DNA of 19,997 nt, taken from assembly GCA_020025115.1 (NCBI GenBank), contig JAHHSP010000011.1, forward strand, positions 1 through 19,997. The letters are read 5' to 3'. This document shows positions 1 through 6,196 of the stretch, in pieces. Below the pieces are notes generated by a model. The model searched no databases, was not told the DNA's origin, and worked only from the letters and a program-made list of their open reading frames with translations. A program made the position numbers and the translations under genes. How positions within the stretch are numbered: the first letter of the stretch is position 1; each line of letters begins with the position of its first letter. The stretch is from Collinsella sp. GTDB taxonomy: Bacteria > Actinomycetota > Coriobacteriia > Coriobacteriales > Coriobacteriaceae.

Positions 1-2
1 TC

Positions 3-200
3 CATGAAAACCCACGCCAGCACTGCACGTTTTTCAAATACACGAAATCAGTTTCAGATGCTGAGCAGCAGGCAATGGCAGACGATATCGCAGGAAGCCT
101 CAGGCTGAAAGCCCCAGAAGACCGAAATCGACTGAACGTTAAACTCATAACCAAAGAAAACCCTTCCGAATTTAGTGACTATCTTGCCACGCTCGATTAA
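3..200 (+). CDS. 3' end of an unrecognised protein (5' partial)
   Basis: An open frame runs from the window edge to a TAA at 198-200 and encodes the last 65 residues of a protein beginning upstream. The visible part is hydrophilic and has no membrane segment or motif I recognise; it contains the stretch QHCTFFKYTKSVSD and ends YLATLD. The next in-frame-independent ATG lies only 9 bases after the stop (210), so this gene is probably co-transcribed with the small gene and helicase that follow. Its base composition is less GC-rich than the core genes on the right of the window, as expected for an accessory island. Being next to a helicase and PglZ, it may be another defence component, but that is only a guess from position. 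Confidence 0.6.
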   Translation, partial: HENPRQHCTFFKYTKSVSDAEQQAMADDIAGSLRLKAPEDRNRLNVKLITKENPSEFSDYLATLD

Positions 201-254
201 GCCTCCGAGATGTCTTCCCGCGTTTATCCCTGCAATTCATGGACCGACCCACCC

Positions 255-449
255 ATGACCACCGACCCCTTCATCCTCTACGAAGCGTCGCTGATCACCG
301 ACCTCGAGTGCCTGGGGCGCCGGGCCGATCGCGGAGAGGCCGTGTACACGCGCGAAGTCACGCGACTACTCGAGAGCTACGGCACGCCGTTCGACGAGCT
401 GCCGCACTACCTGCAGGCCGTCGTCGACCGCATCGACCTGGCGGACTAA
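255..449 (+). CDS. Small hypothetical protein upstream of the helicase
   Basis: This 64-residue acidic protein starts MTTDPFILYEASLITDLE and ends VVDRIDLAD. The family is not recognised. An in-frame ATG at 210 would give 79 residues; neither start has a clear Shine-Dalgarno sequence, and the start at 255 was preferred because the extra 15 residues look non-conserved in style (Pro/Ser/Trp-rich). The stop lies 22 bases before the helicase ATG, with the helicase ribosome-binding site in the gap, so the two genes are probably one operon. The last ~30 bases of this gene and its downstream leader recur in decayed form at 4181-4241, after the helicase. That supports it being a real gene that existed in two copies. 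There is no predicted signal peptide or membrane segment. It could be a small adaptor or regulator of the defence locus, but nothing in the sequence shows this. Confidence 0.55.
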   Translation: MTTDPFILYEASLITDLECLGRRADRGEAVYTREVTRLLESYGTPFDELPHYLQAVVDRIDLAD

Positions 450-457
450 CCACCAAA

Positions 458-463
458 GAAAGG
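458..463 (+). promoter_or_regulatory. Ribosome-binding site that fixes the helicase start
   Basis: GAAAGG lies 8 bases before the ATG at 472. A TTG at 466 is in the same frame but only 2 bases from this element, so the ATG is the likely start. Confidence 0.6.
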
Positions 464-471
464 TTTTGACC

Positions 472-3400
472 ATGACCGGATCGGCATCGTTCAGTACTTG
501 GTTCGCCAATAGGCTGGACGAAATCGCAAGGGCATACAACGGCAAATCTTCCGCCATCTTCTTCCTGGGTTTGAGCAGACTCCAAACAAGCTTGCTCGTC
601 GCATCCAGCAACGCCTCGAACGCCCTGGCATCCGCCTCGGGCCAAGACGGATCCGTAGACCTTTCCGCACTTGCAGGTTCACAACGCGCAACGATCGGCG
701 AGCTCCTCATGAGCGATGGACCGGTCTTTTTCCTCTACGAACAGCTTAAGGACATCAAGGGCTCCCTAAACGAGATATACGACGGCAACATCGTCATTGT
801 GCGTAACAACCTGTTCGACCCAACCGAGGGCTACCCGAGTGCCGCTCGGATCGACCAGCTCAAGCACGAATCGTCCGCTCTCATCGGAGAAGAAGACGCC
901 AAGAAGGACGATTGCAGCGGTTGCTATGCAGACGTTATCCAAATGGGCGACGAGTACCTGGTTCGCCATATACCCGCACACGAAGACCTCGACTGCATCG
1001 AGATCGACCTCTGCCAGGAGGCCCCCTTTACTCTAGGCGGCGAGCCGGGCGCAAGCCCCATCGCCGTTCCCAGCGCCGCGTACCTCACATATCGCATGCA
1101 GTTGTGCATGGGAAACGCCGGCACTCCTGCATTCGCCCTTGGCAAAAGCGAGCAGGATCGCGACCGCGTACTCCCCTGGCTTTTGGACGCCTGCGGCATT
1201 GCCTATTCCGCCGGCGCCAAGGAAGCGAAAAAGACCGAATCCGCAACTGCGGAAGAGGAGTATAACGGCAAGAGGCTGCTTCCGCTCCTCAAAAAGCACT
1301 GGGGAGAGCGAGCCAGATTCAGGCAGATCAACTTCTACAAAGACCCCGATGTCAGCAACGAGATGCACCTCGTTTCCCAGGGAGCTATCGCCGACTTTGT
1401 CACACATCAAGCGGAGGAGGCACTCAAGGGCTCGGATGCGTACCACAACGCGTTCATGACCGCTCCCACCGGCGCTGGCAAATCCCTGCTCTTCCAGCTT
1501 CCTGCGCTGTACCTCGCCGAGAAGTACCACGTCGTCACGCTCGTGATCGAACCGCTCAAGCAGCTCATGATCGACCAGGTCCACAACCTGCGCCGCCAGG
1601 GCGTCACGTGCGTCGCAGCCATCAACTCCGACATCTCCTATCAGGAGCGGCTCGAGGAATACGAACGAATCCGCACCGGTGAGACCTCGATCATCTACCT
1701 CTCCCCCGAGCTGCTGCTCGCCTCCTCCATCGACGCCATCCTCAACGGACGTACGCTCGGCCTCGTTGTCATCGATGAGGTGCACACCGTCACCTCGTGG
1801 GGAACCGACTTCCGCCCCGATTATTGGTACCTTGGCTCGTTCCTCACCAAGCTGCGCCGCCGAGGGGTGAAGTTTCCCACGTTCTGCCTCACCGCCACGG
1901 CCGTATATGGCGGCAAGGACGATGTGGTGAGCCAATCCATCGCCACGCTCGAGTTGGAGAACTGCAAGATCTTCCTCGGCAATCCGCGCCGCGACGACAT
2001 CGGCTTCGACATCCGCGTTCGGAACAAAGCCAACCTCCCAGGACCCATCGAGGAGGTCAAGACCGAGCTTGCGTGCAAGTGGATCCAGCGATCCGTAGCA
2101 GCGAACGACCATGCCATCGTCTACTGCCCCTACCGCTCCCATGTGGACTCCATCATCGAGGCCCTCCCCAACATGGGGGCAAAGGTCATGGGATTCCACT
2201 CCGGCATGCAGGCGGAATACAAGGCCATCGCATCCAACGCATTCAAAAACGGGTCATGCCGCGCCCTCGTAAGTACCAACGCCTTCGGCATGGGCGTCGA
2301 TATCAGCGACATCAACGCCATCTACCATTACGCACCCACCGGCAACCTGGCAGATTACATTCAGGAAATTGGCCGTGGCGCCCGCAAGAGCAACCTGCGC
2401 GCAACGGCCGTGATCGATTACTTCCAGCAGGACACCCGCTATGCCAGGCAGCTCTACGTCATGTCCCGCTTTGCGCAATGGCAGTTGCGCGAGATGATGG
2501 GCAAGCTCTACTCCCTCTACGCGGCTCGCCCCGTCAAATCACGTAGCATGAACATGCTCGTCTCCCCCAATTCGTTCTCGTATCTCTTCTCCGATAGCAA
2601 GGACGAAACGGAGATGACCAACCGCGTGAAGGGCGCACTCATGATGATCGCCCAGGACCTCGAGGAACGGTACAACTTCCCCGTCATCGTGGTGCAACCA
2701 AAACCCTCGTACGCCAAGCAGTTCGTATGTATCGATAGCGGCCGCGAGCAGGATATGGTCGGAAAATACGGCAAATACCTGAAAAAGCTCTCGAATGCCA
2801 GAGCCCATCTCGAGGACCGACCAGGCCAGCACGTCACAAAAGTCTCCGACATGGGGGCGGTCTACTCGCTCGACATGGCGCAGATGTGGGAGGAGAGATT
2901 CCCCAACCAAACATTCGCGCAATTCAAGCGCAATCTCTTCACCGGCGAGCTAGAGGGCGAGGGCGGTCGGCCGACCCTATCTCCCCGTCTTTCCCTGGCT
3001 ATCAACTACAACGGGACCTTCGACCATGTAACCGCCCTTTTTGAGGGCTACATGTGCGCTCTTGTCCAAACGCTTTCCGGTTTGCAGCGTGCCGGGCAAT
3101 TCACATCCTCCCAGTTCCGCAAGGCGTTCACCGCCGAATTGGGGCCTGATACCCCCATGCCCAAGAATGCCGACACGCTTCTCAAGGCTCTGGTCCTACC
3201 CCAGGGGAGCAATGAGCACGTAATCAAATGCCTGTTCAAGACCGTGCATGCGAGCAACCCCAACCAGCCGACATACGCGGTGAAAGGCAAGTACCTCGTA
3301 TCCATCGAGCACAAGGCACGTCGCGCCCTCAATTCGCTCAGGCCGCTCAAGGGCACATCTGCCAGGCTCTTCCTCAACCCCAAGGCGCTGGGCAACCGCT

Positions 3401-4116
3401 ACGAAGTCGCCGAGCTGCTGCAAATCCTGGATCTTGCGGCATACGAGATCCGCGGCGGGGATGAGCCCGAGATCTTCGTCCGCCTGAACGATCCGCATAA
3501 GGTGCAGACGCTGGCAAATGACAAGCGCTACGCCAACAACGTGCTTCGTAGGCTCAACGACCGCCATGACTACGCCGCGCACGTCATCTCAAGCTTCTTC
3601 CGCACGCCCATGGAGGACGTGGACCGTTGGGACCTCATCGAGGAATACTTCCTCGGTAACGACGACTACGTTGCTCAGGTGCTTCACATCGGCGAAGACG
3701 GTCAAGAACCTGCCGAGAAGAAGGTCAAATTCCGCGGGGAAAAGAAGCTCTCGCTCGGCCTTACAACGAGGATCGACCCCGAGACTCCCATGGACCCACG
3801 ACCGCCGTTCCGCATCTGGAAGAACCTGGCGCCCGAGTGCACCAATTCGCGAGAACTGGCCGACCTCGATACGCTCAAGGGACTCACGCGAGGGTCAAAT
3901 TACGCCATGCCCATCGATCACCCCACGCTTACCGTGGAAAGCACCGGTACGGAGCTGCGCCCCATGCTCGCATGGAAGGATCAGCGCGTGCTGCTTTTCT
4001 CCATGGCTCGAGCGGGTGACTTCGAGGCAGCTCAAAAGACCGATTGGCGCAGCTATCTCCTTGGACAGGGCACGGGCATCGAACAACTCGCCGAGGACAT
4101 CAAGACCGAAATCTAA
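472..4116 (+). CDS. RecQ-like superfamily 2 DNA helicase, 1,214 residues, in a BREX-like island
   Basis: The protein carries a RecQ-type helicase core in the middle of a long chain. Motif I is APTGAGKS (residues 331-338), motif II is DEVH (435-438) in the context VVIDEVHTVTSWGTDFRPDY, which parallels the RecQ signature DEAHCISQWGHDFRP. Motif III is TAT (474-476). Motif V (STNAFGMGVD) and motif VI (QEIGRGAR, 631-638) complete the core. Such enzymes use ATP to unwind DNA 3' to 5'. About 320 residues precede the core, including a Cys-containing stretch DDCSGCYAD, and about 550 follow it; I recognise no domain in either extension. Canonical RecQ is about 600 residues, so this is not housekeeping RecQ. 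It follows the small gene by 22 bases and lies upstream of pglX-C and pglZ. Large helicases occur in several BREX and DISARM-type systems, so a defence role is likely. The exact family cannot be assigned by eye. Confidence 0.85.
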   Translation: MTGSASFSTWFANRLDEIARAYNGKSSAIFFLGLSRLQTSLLVASSNASNALASASGQDGSVDLSALAGSQRATIGELLMSDGPVFFLYEQLKDIKGSLNEIYDGNIVIVRNNLFDPTEGYPSAARIDQLKHESSALIGEEDAKKDDCSGCYADVIQMGDEYLVRHIPAHEDLDCIEIDLCQEAPFTLGGEPGASPIAVPSAAYLTYRMQLCMGNAGTPAFALGKSEQDRDRVLPWLLDACGIAYSAGAKEAKKTESATAEEEYNGKRLLPLLKKHWGERARFRQINFYKDPDVSNEMHLVSQGAIADFVTHQAEEALKGSDAYHNAFMTAPTGAGKSLLFQLPALYLAEKYHVVTLVIEPLKQLMIDQVHNLRRQGVTCVAAINSDISYQERLEEYERIRTGETSIIYLSPELLLASSIDAILNGRTLGLVVIDEVHTVTSWGTDFRPDYWYLGSFLTKLRRRGVKFPTFCLTATAVYGGKDDVVSQSIATLELENCKIFLGNPRRDDIGFDIRVRNKANLPGPIEEVKTELACKWIQRSVAANDHAIVYCPYRSHVDSIIEALPNMGAKVMGFHSGMQAEYKAIASNAFKNGSCRALVSTNAFGMGVDISDINAIYHYAPTGNLADYIQEIGRGARKSNLRATAVIDYFQQDTRYARQLYVMSRFAQWQLREMMGKLYSLYAARPVKSRSMNMLVSPNSFSYLFSDSKDETEMTNRVKGALMMIAQDLEERYNFPVIVVQPKPSYAKQFVCIDSGREQDMVGKYGKYLKKLSNARAHLEDRPGQHVTKVSDMGAVYSLDMAQMWEERFPNQTFAQFKRNLFTGELEGEGGRPTLSPRLSLAINYNGTFDHVTALFEGYMCALVQTLSGLQRAGQFTSSQFRKAFTAELGPDTPMPKNADTLLKALVLPQGSNEHVIKCLFKTVHASNPNQPTYAVKGKYLVSIEHKARRALNSLRPLKGTSARLFLNPKALGNRYEVAELLQILDLAAYEIRGGDEPEIFVRLNDPHKVQTLANDKRYANNVLRRLNDRHDYAAHVISSFFRTPMEDVDRWDLIEEYFLGNDDYVAQVLHIGEDGQEPAEKKVKFRGEKKLSLGLTTRIDPETPMDPRPPFRIWKNLAPECTNSRELADLDTLKGLTRGSNYAMPIDHPTLTVESTGTELRPMLAWKDQRVLLFSMARAGDFEAAQKTDWRSYLLGQGTGIEQLAEDIKTEI

Positions 4117-4180
4117 GTTCATGCCCACGTGGCAAGAAAGGTCATCCCGGGGCAAGGCTGCCCAACATAAATCACGCAGC

Positions 4181-4241
4181 CTGCAAGGCCTCCGTCAACC
4201 GCATCGACCTGGCGGATTGGACCACGAAAAACAGAAAGGAG
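4181..4241 (+). pseudogene. Decayed duplicate of the 3' end and leader of the small gene (254-463)
   Basis: The 19 bases at 4198-4216 match 427-445 exactly (ACCGCATCGACCTGGCGGA), within a 30-base stretch having three mismatches. Similarity extends past the original stop into the ribosome-binding leader (ending GAAAGG at both places). The stop codon of the original is replaced by TGG, and an extra A upstream breaks the frame, so this copy does not encode the small protein. It is followed by a good Shine-Dalgarno (AGAAAGGAG, 4233-4241) and an ATG at 4252. The scar suggests duplication or recombination in the island: a second small-gene/next-gene unit probably once stood here, and what followed was replaced by the DUF3800 segment. 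Confidence 0.6.
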
Positions 4242-4341
4242 AACGAGCCCCATGGCTCAGATCAAACCAGAGCCAACAGTGACTATCAGCTGCGGGGCAA
4301 CTCCCCTGCTGGCTGCATGCAACCTCTCTTCGAATAACGCA

Positions 4342-5016
4342 CTACAAGCGTTTTCTCCGGAGCTTCTTCAGGTAGTTTCTTCGAAACAGATTCCTGCTTC
4401 CGAAAAACCTCTCTTCAGACACCCCCGTCTTGCTCGATGCATATCTCAGTTCCGTAAGCTCAATCCCGCAAATGTAGTCCGCGAGCTGAAAGAGGCGATA
4501 CGTCACCGGATCGGCATCTCGATACTCAATAGCATGTTGCGCAATCGTCTCTCCCAGCGCAGCGTGCAAAGCAGTTTTTACAACCTTTTGTCCATTGTCG
4601 TAATACACCTTGACCAAGTCGAAGCCTTGAAAGAACTCAAGGTGTTCCGAAATGAAAAACCGGATATCGCGTTCCAACCTCTCCCTGAGATGCGCACGGT
4701 CACGAATCTCCCTTTTGAGGTACGGAAATACCCCATACGAGAAGGGCACTTTGTTCACGAAGTAGGCAAATGCATTGAAAAACGCCTTGCGCCCCGCAGG
4801 CTCGATAACGTCAAACGGCCTGTGGCCCCTCAATACGGGCGTGAAATGAAACGGAGCCTCTCCAACAGGCGTCAGCTTGAAAGCACTGCTGAGATTATCC
4901 ACAAGCATGCCTATGGGCTCGCTCTGGTCATGAAAAACAAGCGCCACGATGTAGTATTCGGAGCCGGAACCGATGTCTCCGGACTCATCAATGAAAACGG
5001 AGAGCTCGCCGCCCAT
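4342..5016 (-). CDS. DUF3800 domain protein
   Basis: The 224-residue protein starts MGGELSVFIDESGD; the FIDESG motif near the N-terminus and the LFQLADYICGIE motif near residues 174-185 are the two acidic signatures of the DUF3800 family, whose fold resembles RNase H. The biochemical role of the family is not established; members are frequent in phages, mobile elements and defence islands. The ATG at 5016 was chosen because GGGAGG (5026-5021) precedes it by 4 bases; an in-frame TTG at 5031 would add five residues. It is the only minus-strand gene in the island, is AT-richer than its neighbours, and sits where the catalytic part of pglX would be expected, so it may be a later insertion. The C-terminus is strongly basic (LKKLRRKRL), consistent with nucleic-acid binding. 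It is probably controlled by the LexA-like site and the terminator in its leader. Confidence 0.8.
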   Translation of the reverse strand: MGGELSVFIDESGDIGSGSEYYIVALVFHDQSEPIGMLVDNLSSAFKLTPVGEAPFHFTPVLRGHRPFDVIEPAGRKAFFNAFAYFVNKVPFSYGVFPYLKREIRDRAHLRERLERDIRFFISEHLEFFQGFDLVKVYYDNGQKVVKTALHAALGETIAQHAIEYRDADPVTYRLFQLADYICGIELTELRYASSKTGVSEERFFGSRNLFRRNYLKKLRRKRL

Positions 5017-5037
5017 CGCGCCTCCCGTCAAATCGAT

Positions 5038-5064
5038 AAAAAAATACCGGGGGTAACCCCCCGG
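5038..5064 (-). terminator. Intrinsic terminator in the leader of the DUF3800 gene
   Basis: On the minus strand a 7-bp all-GC stem (CCGGGGG/CCCCCGG, loop GTTA) is followed by TA and seven T residues. This is a textbook Rho-independent terminator. It lies downstream of the putative minus promoter and only about 20-25 bases before the DUF3800 start, in the place expected of an attenuator or riboswitch expression platform. Confidence 0.7.
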
Positions 5065-5130
5065 CCATTTGACAGGCCTTCCTTGCGGAAAGTCTGCTTA
5101 CTTTATACCACGAACCGGAACGTCGAATCA

Positions 5131-5159
5131 ATTATAGCAAAACCAGAACGTATGTTCTA
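5131..5159 (-). promoter_or_regulatory. Putative promoter for the DUF3800 gene
   Basis: On the minus strand a perfect -10 hexamer TATAAT occupies 5136-5131, and TAGAAC (5159-5154) lies 17 bases upstream as a weak -35. The transcript would start near 5124 and give a leader of about 85 nt before the terminator. The LexA-like palindrome covers the -35/spacer. Confidence 0.5.
5145..5158. promoter_or_regulatory. Putative LexA (SOS) box
   Basis: AGAACGTATGTTCT is a perfect palindrome in its outer five bases and matches the LexA-box core GAAC-N4-GTTC of Gram-positive bacteria and actinobacteria, including the RNRY centre of the CGAACRNRYGTTYC consensus; only the flanking C is replaced by A. It overlaps the -10 of the plus-strand promoter and the -35/spacer of the minus-strand promoter, so one bound repressor could silence both the DUF3800 gene and the pglX-C operon. 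LexA binding is an inference. Confidence 0.6.
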
Positions 5160-5163
5160 TACT
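5158..5163 (+). promoter_or_regulatory. Putative -10 element of the pglX-C/winged-helix/pglZ operon
   Basis: TATACT lies 43 bases before the ATG at 5207 and shares its first base with the LexA-like box. No good -35 is seen 16-18 bases upstream (TAGCAA at 5135-5140), so the promoter is weak or needs an activator. Confidence 0.35.
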
Positions 5164-5206
5164 AAACCTGCAGGAGACTGCTCCAGATGTAGAAAGGCGG
5201 CTTAGC

Positions 5207-6181
5207 ATGGCAAAGCTCATCAGCATGAACTACGAGGCCCACAAGAAGGAGGTCAACGACCGCTTCGAGCAGCTCCGGGCCAACGAGGAGGAGCTCAACC
5301 GCATCTTCGCCCGCATCTACAACATGGAGGGCGAGGTGCCCATCGAGGTCGAGGACAAGTACGTCTCGGTTGCGCGCATCTTCGACACCACCGAGGAGAT
5401 CCCCGAGAGCTATAAGGGCAACAAGTACGTGCGCACCAAGCGCGATGAGATCGTCTCGCTCATATCCTACGCCGTGGGCTGCATGTTCGGCCGCTACTCA
5501 CTGGACGTCGACGGCCTGGTGCTCGCCGACGCCGGCCAGGGCGTGGATGACTATCTCGCCAAGATGCCCGACCCCGAGCATGTGACCTTCATGCCCGACG
5601 CGGACAACGTTCTGCCCATCACCGACGACGAGTACTTCGAGGACGACGTGGTGGCGCGCTTCGTGCAGTTCGTCGAGGCCGCCTACGGGCCCGAGACGCT
5701 CGAGATGAACCTCAAGTTCGTGGCCGACGCGCTGGACCCCAAGTCCAAGGCCGACGCCCGCGGCACCATCCGCGCGTACTTCCTCAAGGACTTCTACAAG
5801 GACCACTGTTCCACCTACAAGAAGCGCCCCATCTACTGGCTGCTGGACTCAGGCAAGAAGAACGGCTTCAAGGCCCTGGTGTACATGCACCGCTGGCGGC
5901 CGGACCTGCTGGCCCAGGTGCGCACGAGCTACATCCACCCGCAGCAGGAGCGCTACCGCGGTCGCCTGGAGCTGCTCGATCGCCGCTCGCAGGACGCCAC
6001 GGGCCGCCAGCTCGCCCAGATCGAGAAGGAACGCAAGACCGTGGAGGCCCAAGCCGCAGAGCTCGCCAAGTACGAGGAGGAGGTCCACACCCTGGCCGAC
6101 CAAATGCTCGGCATCGACCTGGATGACGGCGTGAAGGTCAACTACGCCACATTCGAGGACATCCTGGCAAAAATCAAGTAA
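5207..6181 (+). CDS. Stand-alone C-terminal region of BREX methyltransferase PglX
   Basis: The 324 residues correspond to the C-terminal part of type-1 BREX PglX, the adenine-specific DNA methyltransferase that marks host DNA. Recognisable family stretches are QLRANEEELNRIF (residues ~22-34), LISYAVGCMFGRYSLDVDGL, PITDDEYFEDD, KRPIYWLLDSGKKNGFKALV (206-225) and the terminal IDLDDGVKVNY. Full PglX is roughly 1,200 residues; the SAM-binding and NPPY catalytic motifs are absent here. This piece is still a good gene: an AGAAAGG site lies 9 bases before the ATG, no frameshift or stop interrupts it, and its codon use is as GC-biased as the core genes. It is followed 15 bases later by the winged-helix gene. 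It may be the non-catalytic half of a split PglX, a cassette for recombination with another pglX, or a remnant kept by its operon. Confidence 0.8.
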   Translation: MAKLISMNYEAHKKEVNDRFEQLRANEEELNRIFARIYNMEGEVPIEVEDKYVSVARIFDTTEEIPESYKGNKYVRTKRDEIVSLISYAVGCMFGRYSLDVDGLVLADAGQGVDDYLAKMPDPEHVTFMPDADNVLPITDDEYFEDDVVARFVQFVEAAYGPETLEMNLKFVADALDPKSKADARGTIRAYFLKDFYKDHCSTYKKRPIYWLLDSGKKNGFKALVYMHRWRPDLLAQVRTSYIHPQQERYRGRLELLDRRSQDATGRQLAQIEKERKTVEAQAAELAKYEEEVHTLADQMLGIDLDDGVKVNYATFEDILAKIK

Positions 6182-6183
6182 TC

Positions 6184-6190
6184 GGGAAGG
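6184..6190 (+). promoter_or_regulatory. Ribosome-binding site of the winged-helix gene
   Basis: GGGAAGG lies 6 bases before the ATG at 6197, in the 15-base gap after pglX-C. It supports this start and co-transcription. Confidence 0.6.
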
Positions 6191-6196
6191 TTCCCC

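Noticed and set aside
1033..2199. A 388-codon minus-strand open frame inside the helicase.
   Set aside because: It covers the conserved helicase motifs on the plus strand and shows no family signal itself.
4290..4312. Terminator for the DUF3800 gene (GGGG-CAACT-CCCC hairpin).
   Set aside because: The stem is only 4 bp plus an imperfect extension and no T-tract follows on the minus strand.
4252..5205. A 317-codon plus-strand open frame with a good Shine-Dalgarno, ending just before pglX-C.
   Set aside because: From 4342 to 5016 it is antisense to the clear DUF3800 gene and has no protein-family signal. Only its start region is kept as a possible remnant.
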